Shown here piece after piece: positions 1-8,467 of a stretch of DNA of 44,399 bases. The stretch's first letter is position 1. Every line of letters begins with the position of its first letter. Where the stretch lies: assembly GCA_947449005.1 (NCBI GenBank), contig CANFPP010000014.1, positions 1-44,399 on the forward strand, in the 5' to 3' direction. The translations under genes and the position numbers were made by a program. The notes below the pieces were generated by a model. The model was not told the origin of the DNA, ran no database searches, and was given only the letters and a program-made list of their open reading frames with translations. The stretch comes from Holosporales bacterium. Lineage in GTDB: Bacteria; Pseudomonadota; Alphaproteobacteria; Paracaedibacterales; CANFPP01.

Positions 1-345
1 CGCTTTTTGAGCAATTTTTTTAAGAAATGTCGACTAACAACTTGTGAATTCATTAAATCTTTTGACGGATTCCGGACTGCTGTCTTGAGAGTTTAATGGA
101 TTTTTGAGTTATTATTTTTCTTTAAAAAACCCCGTATTCTTGTTAGATACAAATAAAAATTAACTTAAAATGCAATAAAAAGTCAAATTTTAAAAGTGGC
201 CGTAATTATGTTTGGGGATGCCTATTTTGGCATGAGATAATGATTGTTGGATATAATCAGAGAATGGGATGACTTTTTAGAGGGAAGTTCTTTTTTGCAT
301 GAGATCCCCGGGTCGAGCCCGGGGATGACAATGTGGTAATGAGCT
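1..345. other. Intergenic region downstream of rplS
   Basis: This stretch lies downstream of the minus-strand ribosomal block and is AT-rich. I see no open frame with a ribosome binding site and no RNA gene. The only structured element is the GC-rich palindrome at 304-326, listed separately, which sits just beyond the rplS stop codon. Confidence 0.6.
297..331. repeat. Palindromic intergenic repeat, copy 1
   Basis: A perfect inverted repeat: ATCCCCGGG at 304-312 and CCCGGGGAT at 318-326 enclose a 5-base loop. The surrounding frame (GCATGAGAT before, GACA after) recurs at 2461-2491 and 4083-4115, so this is an interspersed repeat and not a unique terminator. It directly follows the rplS stop codon on the minus strand and could act as a transcript end or 3' stabiliser. 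It lacks a clear U-tract on that strand. Confidence 0.8.
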
Positions 346-765
346 TTATGCTTCAGAAGCTGTAGGTGCTTCAGCAGCAGATTGAACTGCAGCAACAGCT
401 TTTGGCTTTACACGTGCTCTCTCAGCGATACGAGCACGCTTACCAGTTAAGCCACGTAAGTAATATAATTTTGCACGACGAACGTCACCTTGACGAAGAA
501 GTTCGATGCGAATGTTAGGAGAATATAATGGGAAAACACGTTCCACACCTTCACCATAAGACATTTTACGAACTCTAAAAGAAGAGTTCAGTCCACGGTT
601 TTTGCGGCCAATAACGACGCCTTCATATGTTTGAACGCGTTCGCGTTCACCTTCTACAACTTTAACAAAAATCTTAACCGTGTCACCTGCCCTAAATTCT
701 GGGATAGTCTTTCCGGCGGAAAGTCGTTGAACTTGCTCTTGCTCTACCTGCTGTAATACGTTCAC
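346..765 (-). CDS. rplS: 50S ribosomal protein L19
   Basis: L19 lies at the 30S/50S interface of the ribosome. The 139-residue product has the family core ([24 protein letters not shown] followed by the basic [18 protein letters not shown] region and the [14 protein letters not shown] end). It is longer than the usual ~115 residues because of an Ala/Glu-rich C-terminal tail after about residue 118, a common alphaproteobacterial feature. It is the last gene of the minus-strand block after trmD, 13 bases downstream, and is probably co-transcribed with it. Confidence 0.97.
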   Translation of the reverse strand: MNVLQQVEQEQVQRLSAGKTIPEFRAGDTVKIFVKVVEGERERVQTYEGVVIGRKNRGLNSSFRVRKMSYGEGVERVFPLYSPNIRIELLRQGDVRRAKLYYLRGLTGKRARIAERARVKPKAVAAVQSAAEAPTASEA

Positions 766-778
766 TTATAGTCTCCAT

Positions 779-1495
779 TTATGTCTTTTTATTTTGATAA
801 ACCGCCCAAAGATCTGGACGACGTACCTGCGTTATTTTTTCTGCTTCGTTTTGACGCCATGCGGCTATTTTTTTGTGATCACCCGACAGCAGTACATCTG
901 GCACGATCTTATTATTCCATGTTTGTGGACGAGTATACTGCGGATGTTCAAGTAATTCCAGCTCAAAACTCTCATTATCTAAAGATTCTTGTTTACCAAT
1001 CACACCCGGCAAAAGCCTAACACATGCATCCAGTAACGTAAAGGCAGGAATTTCCCCACCAGTGAGGACATAATCCCCTACGCTAATTTCTTCAAGACCA
1101 TGAGACTCCGTCCAACTTTCGATAACCCGATCATCAACACCTTCATAACGCCCACACAAAATTGCCAACTGTGATGTATCATGTGTAAGACGTTTTACAA
1201 TCTTTTGAGTTAATGGCTTACCACGCGGCGTCAAATAAATAAATTGAGTCTTCACACTAGTATCAACAGCCCGCAAAGCAGCATCAATAATATCAGAACG
1301 CAGAACCATTCCAGCACCACCACCAAAACACGTATCATCAACTGTACGGTGTTTATCTGTAGCGTAATCACGAATATTAATAGTGTTTAATGCCCAGATT
1401 TTGTCTTCCAATGCTCTGCCGACAAGAGAGTGCGCAAGAGGCCCTGGAAACATCTCGGGGAATAGTGTTAGGATTGTCGCTTTCCAGGGTAACAT
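779..1495 (-). CDS. trmD: tRNA (guanine-N1-)-methyltransferase
   Basis: TrmD methylates G37 of tRNAs that read CNN codons, using S-adenosylmethionine, and so prevents +1 frameshifting. The 238-residue protein shows the SPOUT trefoil-knot signatures: GRYEGVDDRVIE around residues 115-127 and SVGDYVLTGGEIPA shortly after, plus the early TLFPEMF and GGGAGMV segments. Its length is normal. It sits between rimM (12 bases upstream) and rplS, the classical order, and the close spacing implies one transcript. Confidence 0.97.
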   Translation of the reverse strand: MLPWKATILTLFPEMFPGPLAHSLVGRALEDKIWALNTINIRDYATDKHRTVDDTCFGGGAGMVLRSDIIDAALRAVDTSVKTQFIYLTPRGKPLTQKIVKRLTHDTSQLAILCGRYEGVDDRVIESWTESHGLEEISVGDYVLTGGEIPAFTLLDACVRLLPGVIGKQESLDNESFELELLEHPQYTRPQTWNNKIVPDVLLSGDHKKIAAWRQNEAEKITQVRRPDLWAVYQNKKT

Positions 1496-1507
1496 AATAT
1501 TATGCCA

Positions 1508-2020
1508 TTAAACCAAAAATGCTGGATCAATTTGGACGTATTTTTTCTCTTTCAAAGAGATAACTGGCACTGATTCTTTATTGAATGGAAGAAGAAAATT
1601 TTTACTGTCTTCAGTGGTAATTTCCAAAAAATCCCCTGCCCCATAATTATGGACAGCTTTTACGATGCCAATTGGCTTCTGATCATCGTCAACAGCCTGC
1701 AGACCAATTAAATCATCATAGTAAAACTCATCATCTTGCAAAACAGGCAGTTGATCATGCGCAATCAAAAGCTTTGTGCCGACAAAAGTTTCTGCTTGGT
1801 TTCGATCATTGCATCCAGAAAGCCTTGCTATTACAAGATTTGCTGATCGAACAGAAACAATTTGCACTTCACAAGACGTACCCTTTTCATCTTGCAAAAC
1901 GCCATAGGATGTCAAATCTTCTGGATTTTCTGTGTAAGTTTTTATTCTGACTTGACCTTTTATGCCCTGAACAGCAACAACCTCTCCCAAGCAAATAAAG
2001 TTAGGAGAGGTTGTTGTCAT
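1508..2020 (-). CDS. rimM: 16S rRNA processing protein RimM
   Basis: RimM binds ribosomal protein S19 and assists late maturation of the 30S head. The 170-residue product has the N-terminal RimM barrel (LGEVVAVQGIKGQVRIKTYTE) and the C-terminal PRC-like barrel (FYYDDLIGLQAVDDD, then FLLPFNKESVPVI). It begins 25 bases after rpsP ends and is followed by trmD. Length and context are as expected. Confidence 0.95.
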   Translation of the reverse strand: MTTTSPNFICLGEVVAVQGIKGQVRIKTYTENPEDLTSYGVLQDEKGTSCEVQIVSVRSANLVIARLSGCNDRNQAETFVGTKLLIAHDQLPVLQDDEFYYDDLIGLQAVDDDQKPIGIVKAVHNYGAGDFLEITTEDSKNFLLPFNKESVPVISLKEKKYVQIDPAFLV

Positions 2021-2045
2021 TATAAAAGGGCGCTCTTTTTAAAAA

Positions 2046-2405
2046 CTAAGCTTCAGCCGTTGCAGCTGCAGCAGCTTCTGCCTCAGCCTTTAGACGTTCT
2101 TGTGCTTTTTTCTTAGGTGCAGATTGCAATGGATTAGCTGTCTTTGCAGGTGCAGCCATAAGGTTTGCAGAAGCAAAGAATTTAATAACGCGATCTGTAG
2201 GTTGCGCTCCAACAGAAAGCCAATGTTTTGCACGTTCCATATTTAGAACAACACGCTCTGCATTATCTGCAGACAAAAGTGGGTTGTAAGAGCCAATACG
2301 CTCAACAAAACGACCATCTCTTGGGCTAGAAGCCTCTGCTACAACAATACGATAGAAAGGACGCTTTTTTGCGCCACCACGTGCTAAACGAATCTTTAAT
2401 GCCAT
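2046..2405 (-). CDS. rpsP: 30S ribosomal protein S16
   Basis: S16 is an early-binding 30S assembly protein. The first ~80 residues ([20 protein letters not shown], then [14 protein letters not shown] and [12 protein letters not shown]) match the family. The remaining ~40 residues are a Lys/Ala/Glu-rich extension, giving 119 residues in total, which is normal for alphaproteobacteria. It starts the rpsP-rimM-trmD-rplS run. The gap to ffh contains a palindromic repeat that could reduce read-through. Confidence 0.97.
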   Translation of the reverse strand: MALKIRLARGGAKKRPFYRIVVAEASSPRDGRFVERIGSYNPLLSADNAERVVLNMERAKHWLSVGAQPTDRVIKFFASANLMAAPAKTANPLQSAPKKKAQERLKAEAEAAAAATAEA

Positions 2406-2460
2406 TTTTTAATATACCCTTTAATTAACGTTAACAATTTACAACCACTCAATTCCCTTC

Positions 2461-2492
2461 ATGAGATCCCCGGGCCAAGCCCGGGAATAACA
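2461..2492. repeat. Palindromic intergenic repeat, copy 2
   Basis: The core CCCGGG-CCAAG-CCCGGG spans 2469-2485 inside the same ATGAGATCCCC...AATAACAC frame as copy 1, with one base lost on the right arm. It lies in the ffh-rpsP gap just after the ffh stop codon, again at a 3' end of a minus-strand gene. Confidence 0.75.
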
Positions 2493-2516
2493 CTTTTAGG
2501 AGAAGCAGCTACCTCT

Positions 2517-3866
2517 TTATCTACCCAAGAGACCTTTCAGCCCATTGCGCATAAAACCCTTTTGTCCCATTTTACCCATCTGCTTAAACATCTGCTGCAT
2601 CTGCTGATATTGTTTTAGCAAACGATTCAAATCCATAACTGTCATTCCTGATCCGGCTGCAACTCGACGTTTGCGAGAAGCATTCAGAAGACGAAAATCT
2701 CTACGCTCTTGACGTGTCATGGACCGTATAAGAGCAATTTGACGACGAACCATGCGATCGTCAAGTCCTGCATCTTGAATCTTATCTTTAACCTTGCCCA
2801 TTCCAGGCAAAAAACTCAAAAAACCTGACACGCCACCCATTTTTAGCATTTGTTCCAGGTGTTTGGCCATGTCGTCAAGACTAAAATGACCTTTTTGCAT
2901 TTTTTGGGCCATTTTTTCTGCTTCATCTTTATCAACAAGATCCGCAGCACGCTCAACGAGGCTTACAATATCACCCATATCAAGGATTCGTCCAGCAATT
3001 CTATTAGGCTGGAAAATCTCGAGTTGATCGGACTTCTCTCCAATCCCCATAAATTTTATGGGGCAACCCGTTACAGCACGCATAGATAAGGCTGCGCCTC
3101 CACGTGCGTCACCATCCACCCGTGTTAAAACAATTCCTGTGATTTTTAGACGCTCGTTAAAAGCTCTTGCAACAGTGACAGCGTCCTGACCTGTCATTGC
3201 ATCAGCTACTAACAACGTCTCAATTGGCCCTGTCTCTGCTTTAATAACGGCAAGCTCGTCCATCAAAGGCTCATCAATATGAAGACGACCAGCACTGTCT
3301 AATAAAACGACATCAAAGCCACCAATGCGCGCCGCGTGCATGGCTCGCTTTGCTATCGAAGCCGGCTTTTGCTCTGGAATGATTTCTAATGTCTCAACAT
3401 TAAGTTGACGCCCAAGAATCGCCAACTGCTCTTGTGCAGCGGGTCTGTAGATATCCAAGGAGGCCATCAATACTTTTTTATTGTATTTTTTTGTTAAATG
3501 AAGAGCCAGCTTTGCTGTAGAGGTCGTTTTTCCTGAACCTTGCAACCCGACCATTAAAATCGACAATGGCGCTGGTGCTGCAAGATTAATTTCTTCAACT
3601 TCTCCGCCCAGCATCTGGACTAAATGATCGTGAACAATCTTAACAACCATTTGACCAGGACTAATGCTCTGCACCACTTCCTGCCCAATTGCCTTTTGTT
3701 TCACTTCTTCAATAAATTGCTTAACAACAGGCAACGCAACGTCCGCCTCTAATAAAGCAATCCGAACTTCACGCAATGCTGCGACAACATCATCCTCATT
3801 CAGAAAACCACGCCCACGCAGTTTATCCAGGATTCCTGTCAGCCTTGTCGAAAGATTTTGAAACAT
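2517..3866 (-). CDS. ffh: Signal recognition particle GTPase Ffh
   Basis: Ffh binds 4.5S RNA and signal peptides and delivers ribosome-nascent chains to FtsY. The 449-residue protein has the N-terminal four-helix bundle, the GTPase domain with the P-loop GLQGSGKTTSTAKLA near residues 107-121, DIYRPAA, DSAGR and TRVDGDARGGAAL motifs. It ends in the methionine-rich M domain (QQMQQMFKQMGKMGQKGFM). Its position upstream of rpsP is the usual alphaproteobacterial arrangement. No 4.5S RNA gene is apparent in the window. Confidence 0.98.
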   Translation of the reverse strand: MFQNLSTRLTGILDKLRGRGFLNEDDVVAALREVRIALLEADVALPVVKQFIEEVKQKAIGQEVVQSISPGQMVVKIVHDHLVQMLGGEVEEINLAAPAPLSILMVGLQGSGKTTSTAKLALHLTKKYNKKVLMASLDIYRPAAQEQLAILGRQLNVETLEIIPEQKPASIAKRAMHAARIGGFDVVLLDSAGRLHIDEPLMDELAVIKAETGPIETLLVADAMTGQDAVTVARAFNERLKITGIVLTRVDGDARGGAALSMRAVTGCPIKFMGIGEKSDQLEIFQPNRIAGRILDMGDIVSLVERAADLVDKDEAEKMAQKMQKGHFSLDDMAKHLEQMLKMGGVSGFLSFLPGMGKVKDKIQDAGLDDRMVRRQIALIRSMTRQERRDFRLLNASRKRRVAAGSGMTVMDLNRLLKQYQQMQQMFKQMGKMGQKGFMRNGLKGLLGR

Positions 3867-4000
3867 TTAGTTAAGTTAGTTCATTTTTATAAAGTTAAAG
3901 AGGTATAGAGACAATAAGATAAGACTGGAGAAAATACAATTACTTAGTTGAAAAGCTAGATATGAATGAAGTCGCATCAATCTTAAAGCACATAAGTACC

Positions 4001-4060
4001 AAAAATAGTGAGCAACTCACGAAAAGAGGACCCTGTTTTCTTGAGTTGCTCACTATTTTT
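4001..4060. terminator. Long perfect hairpin between lpxC and ffh
   Basis: Arms at 4001-4019 and 4042-4060 are perfectly complementary over 19 bases (core ATAGTGAGCAACTCA) with a 22-base loop. The A-run at one end and T-run at the other make it symmetric, so it could end transcription in either direction. In context it would end lpxC transcripts, which run towards ffh, and isolate ffh expression. The arm is longer than a typical rho-independent terminator. Confidence 0.6.
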
Positions 4061-4082
4061 TATAAAAACTCAGTTAATTTTT

Positions 4083-4116
4083 CATGAGATCCCCATGACA
4101 AGCCCGGGGATGACAC
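4083..4116. repeat. Palindromic intergenic repeat, copy 3 (degenerate)
   Basis: Same frame as copies 1 and 2 (CATGAGATCCCC ... AGCCCGGGGATGACAC), with outer arms ATCCCC at 4089-4094 and GGGGAT at 4106-4111. The inner left arm is altered. It lies just beyond the lpxC stop codon, so all three copies follow 3' ends of minus-strand genes. Confidence 0.75.
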
Positions 4117-4131
4117 TAGGAGAGGAGGTAC

Positions 4132-5115
4132 TTAATTAGCAAGAGTATGGGATATTGAAAGAGATTCAGAACTGCCTTGTACTAAACGCCAAGCATCTGG
4201 CGTTGCGAATAGCACACGTAACAACTGGTTGTTCAGGGCATGACCTGAGTTAATGCCATGAAATTTTGCCTTTAGCCGAACGCCAGCAAGGGCAAAATCG
4301 CCAATAGCATCGAGAATTTTATGACGAACAAACTCGTTAGAATACCGAAGGCCGTCTTGATTCATGACATTACCATCACGAATAACAATTGTGTTTTCTA
4401 AAGAAGCACCTTTTGCTAAGCCTGCAGCCCAAAGTTTTTCTGCATCTTCAAAGAAACCGAATGTGCGGGCACTTGCGAGAAGCTCTGAAAAATCATCGTA
4501 ATCTGGATCAAAAGAGAAAGAAGAAGAGCCTGTGTAATCTTGTAATTCTTTAAAACGACCATGGGCATCAAAATCCATTGTAATGGAAAAATGATCATCA
4601 GGAATAAATTCAGCTGATGCACCGCCGTGCGTCACTTTGATTGGCTTTAAAATCTCAATAACTGTGGCTGGATTGACGAACGTTTGAATGCCAACGCTTT
4701 GAATCATTTTTGAAAAAGCTGCAGAACTTCCGTCCATAATAGGAACTTCAGGGCCATTAACTTCCACGAAACAATTGTCGATGCTCGCCCCCGCTAATGC
4801 GGCAACAACATGCTCAATTGTGCTAATCGAAGTGCCATATACGTTTGCAATTTTTGTGCACATCATTGTGTCGACAACAGTATTCCATTTTGCAGGAATC
4901 TGATTGCGAGAAGAATCGATATCTGTTCGAATAAAAACAATGCCTGTGTCGCTAGGCGCAGGAGTTAAGGTCAATGTAACAGGCTTACCTGAGTGAACTC
5001 CAACACCAATACAACTCGCAGGCTGCTTTAAAGTTGCCTGAAAAGGAGAAAAAGCCATAAGATCTGACTTGTTTACCACCTTGGAATGAGTTACTGGTAT
5101 CGAAACGTTCAACAT
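4132..5115 (-). CDS. lpxC: UDP-3-O-acyl-N-acetylglucosamine deacetylase
   Basis: LpxC performs the committed zinc-dependent step of lipid A synthesis, so this cell makes lipopolysaccharide. Zinc ligands are visible as H102 in STIEHVVAAL and H265/D269 in FVRHKILDAIGD. A catalytic His lies in GINSGHALNN (H292). The 327-residue frame may start too early: the family normally begins close to the ATLKQ segment, which fits an internal Met at residue 20 (MAFSPFQ, start 5058). A TATAAT-like -10 at 5114-5119 overlapping the first ATG points the same way. It is divergent from tsaE. Confidence 0.95.
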   Translation of the reverse strand: MLNVSIPVTHSKVVNKSDLMAFSPFQATLKQPASCIGVGVHSGKPVTLTLTPAPSDTGIVFIRTDIDSSRNQIPAKWNTVVDTMMCTKIANVYGTSISTIEHVVAALAGASIDNCFVEVNGPEVPIMDGSSAAFSKMIQSVGIQTFVNPATVIEILKPIKVTHGGASAEFIPDDHFSITMDFDAHGRFKELQDYTGSSSFSFDPDYDDFSELLASARTFGFFEDAEKLWAAGLAKGASLENTIVIRDGNVMNQDGLRYSNEFVRHKILDAIGDFALAGVRLKAKFHGINSGHALNNQLLRVLFATPDAWRLVQGSSESLSISHTLAN

Positions 5116-5202
5116 TATAAAAGTACAATTTAAAGGGTTATTTCACTATACTTATCATTGGGCATAATGGTCAAAATTACAATGAATGGTATATTACAAA
5201 CT

Positions 5203-5655
5203 ATGACAGATTCTGAAACAACTCTTACCCTTGATCTTGAGGGGGTTAAAGACCTTGCAAGCAAAATTGCGAAAGCTTTAAAACCACGTGATGTTCTCTG
5301 CCTTTGGGGAACATTGGGTGCAGGTAAAACTGAATTTGCGCGGGCTTTAATTCAATCGCTTATGTCCTCAAACGTTGAGGTTTTAAGCCCAACCTTTACA
5401 CTTGTTCAAACCTATGATACCGCAAATGGTACAATCTGGCATTACGATTTATATCGCCTTAAGTCCTCAGATGAAGTCCTTGAACTTGGAGTCGAAGAAG
5501 CATTTTCAAGTGGAATATCTGTAATTGAATGGCCAGAGAGACTTGAAGAGTGGCTTCCCCGTAGACGGATTGATATATCTTTGCGTATTATAAATGAATA
5601 CTTAAGAGAAATTACTATCAAACCAACGGGCATGCATGACTTCTTTAAATTATAA
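5203..5655 (+). CDS. tsaE: tRNA threonylcarbamoyladenosine ATPase TsaE
   Basis: TsaE is the ATPase that cycles the TsaBD complex during t6A37 synthesis on ANN-decoding tRNAs. The Walker A motif GTLGAGKTEFARAL is followed by SPTFTLVQTY, HYDLYRL and the VIEWPERLEEWLP segment. An upstream in-frame TTG (5158) and ATG codons exist, but the ATG at 5203 (MTDSETTLTL) gives the normal family N-terminus. I see no strong ribosome binding site for any of them. The 3' end overlaps the next gene by 20 bases, so the three plus-strand genes form an operon. Confidence 0.93.
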   Translation: MTDSETTLTLDLEGVKDLASKIAKALKPRDVLCLWGTLGAGKTEFARALIQSLMSSNVEVLSPTFTLVQTYDTANGTIWHYDLYRLKSSDEVLELGVEEAFSSGISVIEWPERLEEWLPRRRIDISLRIINEYLREITIKPTGMHDFFKL

Positions 5656-6628
5656 CGCAGATACAAAACACCTCTTTCTAGAACAATGTGGTTGGTCTGG
5701 CGCACAAGTTGAATTTCTTGCAACAGACATGTCGCCGCGCGTTTACTATCGCGTTCATAAAGACAATCAAACTGCTGTTTTAATGGAAGCTGAAGACTCT
5801 GACACAACCAAACGTTTTGTTTGTATCGCGAATCATTTAACGGACTTAGGATTACCGGCTCCCAAGGTTTTCCATCAAGATACGATAGGTAAATATACCC
5901 TGATCGAAGATTTAGGAAATAATACATTCACTAATGCCTTGAAAAATAGTTCTGAAATTGAGCATGAGCTGTATGCATTAGCTATTGAGACATTGATAGA
6001 GCTTCATAAAAAATCAACTGCGAAACCTGATTTCTTAGAAGATTATTCAACACAAATCCTTTTAAAAGAAACAGAAATATTCATTGATTGGTATTGGCTA
6101 GCTCTTCATCAAACCGAAATAGATCCCTTGGTTAAAGCGGATTTTTTTGCGCGATGGACAGCTGTTTTTGATACGGCATTGAGAACACCATCTACCCTTG
6201 TTCTTCGAGATTTTCATGTTGATAACCTTATGCATCTCTCTAACGAAAAATGTGGCTTATTAGATTTCCAAGATGCTTTGTGGGGGCCCCTTGTTTATGA
6301 TATCGTTTCTCTGGTGGAAGATGCGAGACGTGACGTTGCAGAAGATCTTACCGAGAAATTATGGGGGCAATATTTGGATACGATTCCAACGAATCAACAC
6401 AGCGATATCAGAATAGCTGGAAATATTATCAGCGCTGGCCGTCATGTGAAAATTATTGGTGTTTTCACACGCTATGCTATGCGCCAAGGTAAGAAACACT
6501 ACTTAGCTCACATACCAAGATTATGGCGACTTATTGAAAGATGTTTTGGGGATCCAGCCTTAAAAGATGTCAAAGAGTGGTTTGACACTTATGTTCCGTC
6601 AGAAAATCGTATAATTCCAAAAATATAA
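5636..6628 (+). CDS. amgK: AmgK-like cell-wall sugar anomeric kinase (APH fold)
   Basis: This 330-residue protein belongs to the aminoglycoside phosphotransferase fold. The catalytic loop is VLRDFHVDNLM (D192, N197) and the Mg-binding segment is GLLDFQDALWGP (D210). In tsaE-amgK-murU clusters this protein phosphorylates the anomeric hydroxyl of MurNAc/GlcNAc for recycling into UDP-MurNAc, bypassing MurA. The kinase role is assigned from family and neighbours and not from substrate-specific residues. It overlaps tsaE by 20 bases and precedes murU by 12. Confidence 0.85.
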   Translation: MTSLNYNADTKHLFLEQCGWSGAQVEFLATDMSPRVYYRVHKDNQTAVLMEAEDSDTTKRFVCIANHLTDLGLPAPKVFHQDTIGKYTLIEDLGNNTFTNALKNSSEIEHELYALAIETLIELHKKSTAKPDFLEDYSTQILLKETEIFIDWYWLALHQTEIDPLVKADFFARWTAVFDTALRTPSTLVLRDFHVDNLMHLSNEKCGLLDFQDALWGPLVYDIVSLVEDARRDVAEDLTEKLWGQYLDTIPTNQHSDIRIAGNIISAGRHVKIIGVFTRYAMRQGKKHYLAHIPRLWRLIERCFGDPALKDVKEWFDTYVPSENRIIPKI

Positions 6629-6640
6629 CAAGAGTATAAA

Positions 6641-7342
6641 ATGTCTATAATTAATCAGGCAATGGTTTTTGCAGCTGGCTTTGGAAAACGTCTGGCACCT
6701 TTGACAGATACACTTCCAAAACCTTTAATCAGAATTGGAAATAGCACCTTGCTTGACCATGCTCTCGATCAATTAGGAACTGTTGGCGTTGATAACATTG
6801 TTGTGAATACTCATCATCTCGCTTTTAAAATTCATGATCACCTCAAGGATAGATCTTCTATCCATATTTCACATGAAGAGGAACTTTTAGAAACAGGTGG
6901 TGGTGCCTTAAAAGTTATAGATCGCTTTGGTAATGCTCCCTTTTTCGGCATAAATTCGGATGTTTGGTGGCGAAACGGACCCGTATCTGCGTTAAAGCGA
7001 CTTCAGGAAACTTGGGATCCACATTACATGGATGTATTGCTGCTACTCACACCAAGAGAGCACACAATTTATTTAGAGGGAGACGGTGATTATTTTATCA
7101 ATGATGACTTCACTCTGAGATATCGACGTGAGAATGAAAAAGCTCCCATGATTTACACAGGAATTCAGGTTCTCCATCCCGATGCCTTTAAAGGTTGTGA
7201 AGTTTTGGGTGAAAAATTTTCCTTAAAGAAAATCTATGATAGAGTCGAAGCTCAAGGACGGCTTTATGGATTGATCCATGATAATATTTCCATAGATATT
7301 AGCACGCCCTTGGGACTTAAAGATCTTTATACGCATTTATAG
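6641..7342 (+). CDS. murU: MurU-like N-acetylmuramate-1-phosphate uridylyltransferase
   Basis: A 233-residue nucleotidyltransferase with the signature MVFAAGFGKRLAPLTDTLPKP at residues 8-28, the sugar-binding LLETGGGALK and the metal-binding INSDVWW. In the AmgK-MurU salvage pathway it makes UDP-MurNAc from MurNAc-1-phosphate. Its placement directly behind the amgK-like kinase supports this over a general sugar-phosphate transferase. Its 3' end overlaps the convergent aminotransferase by 6 bases. Confidence 0.85.
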   Translation: MSIINQAMVFAAGFGKRLAPLTDTLPKPLIRIGNSTLLDHALDQLGTVGVDNIVVNTHHLAFKIHDHLKDRSSIHISHEEELLETGGGALKVIDRFGNAPFFGINSDVWWRNGPVSALKRLQETWDPHYMDVLLLLTPREHTIYLEGDGDYFINDDFTLRYRRENEKAPMIYTGIQVLHPDAFKGCEVLGEKFSLKKIYDRVEAQGRLYGLIHDNISIDISTPLGLKDLYTHL

Positions 7343-8467
7343 AGATTTATTACTGAGAAATTTTTTCAGCTTATCTAGCGATTCTGGCATGTTTTTACGA
7401 CCAAATCCAATGCGAAAATGATTCGTTGACGTATCATAAATTGATGCTGGCATCAGAAGGACTCCGCATTCTTTTACAAGACGATCGCAGAAAGTGTCAA
7501 CAGGTTCAGTCTTTTTGTAATTCACAAAACCAACACAACCACCTTGCGGCCTAACCCATGAGAACAAATCACTATATTCACCAAAAAATGTATCAAGTAG
7601 CGCCAGATTATCTGCTGTGATTTTATTGTTGCGGGCCAAAATTTGATCGCTGTTTTTAAGCGCAATTAAGCTGATAATTTCGGCAGGTGCACTATTGCAA
7701 ATAGATGTGTAATGCTTCACCTGTTCGATTTTCTTGAGCAGCTCATTATTCTGACAAGCGATCCAGCCGACTCTAAGGCCAGGCATACCGAATGCCTTAC
7801 TCATTACTCCAAGAGAAAGTGCTTTAGGGTACATTTCTGCAGCAGGCTTTGCCCAAGGACTGGATGGTTGCCCTAACAATCGATAGACTTCATCAGAGAA
7901 AAGCCAAAGATCATGAAGAGCACATAGATCAACTAAAGCTTGAAGCTCGCTCTGAGTTATAACTTGTCCCGTTGGATTGTGGGGAAAATTAATAACCACA
8001 CACTTCGTTGTTGGTCTGATGACATTTTTTATGGCATCAATATCGATACGCCAATCATTTTCTTCTTTAAGAGCAACAGCTGTAACATCACATCCATAAT
8101 GCTTTGGAACCTCCAGAAGGGATTGATAACATGGTGTTAGGACAATCACATGGTCACCAGGCACACAAAGAGTTTGCAGAGCGCAAAAAATCCCTTCTTC
8201 AGCACCAGAAAAACATAGCGTATTTTTGGCGTCTAAAGTTGGATATAAAGTGCTTGCGATTTGGTATCTCAAGCTTGGCAATCCCTTGCTTTCAGTGTAG
8301 CTTAAGCGCAAATGGTTCCATGAATCCTTGTCGGCCGGGTCCGCCATTTCGATCATCTCTTGCATACTAAAGCTTTCAGCATCCGAACAACACAGCAAGT
8401 ATGGCGCACTAAATTCGTATTGGGCTAAATATTCTTCCAATTTAAAGATATTCATTTTTGTCTCCAT
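7337..8467 (-). CDS. Class I/II PLP-dependent aminotransferase
   Basis: Fold-type I aminotransferase of 376 residues. The PLP lysine is K224 in SKAFGMPGLRVGW. NPTG at 164-167, SDEVY at 191-195 and the C-terminal FRIGFGR (carboxylate-binding Arg) are all present. The substrate cannot be told from sequence. Its start overlaps the end of the YheO-type regulator by 16 bases, so both are translated from one message and the regulator probably controls it. An alternative start is Met5 (MNIFKLEEY). Confidence 0.88.
   Translation of the reverse strand: METKMNIFKLEEYLAQYEFSAPYLLCCSDAESFSMQEMIEMADPADKDSWNHLRLSYTESKGLPSLRYQIASTLYPTLDAKNTLCFSGAEEGIFCALQTLCVPGDHVIVLTPCYQSLLEVPKHYGCDVTAVALKEENDWRIDIDAIKNVIRPTTKCVVINFPHNPTGQVITQSELQALVDLCALHDLWLFSDEVYRLLGQPSSPWAKPAAEMYPKALSLGVMSKAFGMPGLRVGWIACQNNELLKKIEQVKHYTSICNSAPAEIISLIALKNSDQILARNNKITADNLALLDTFFGEYSDLFSWVRPQGGCVGFVNYKKTEPVDTFCDRLVKECGVLLMPASIYDTSTNHFRIGFGRKNMPESLDKLKKFLSNKSL

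Noticed and set aside
781-1020. A 79-codon plus-strand frame inside trmD
   Set aside because: Antisense shadow of trmD; composition follows the opposite strand's codons.
5442-5927. A 161-codon minus-strand frame across tsaE and amgK
   Set aside because: It is antisense to two clearly coding genes with intact motifs and overlaps both, with no ribosome binding site and no recognisable family.
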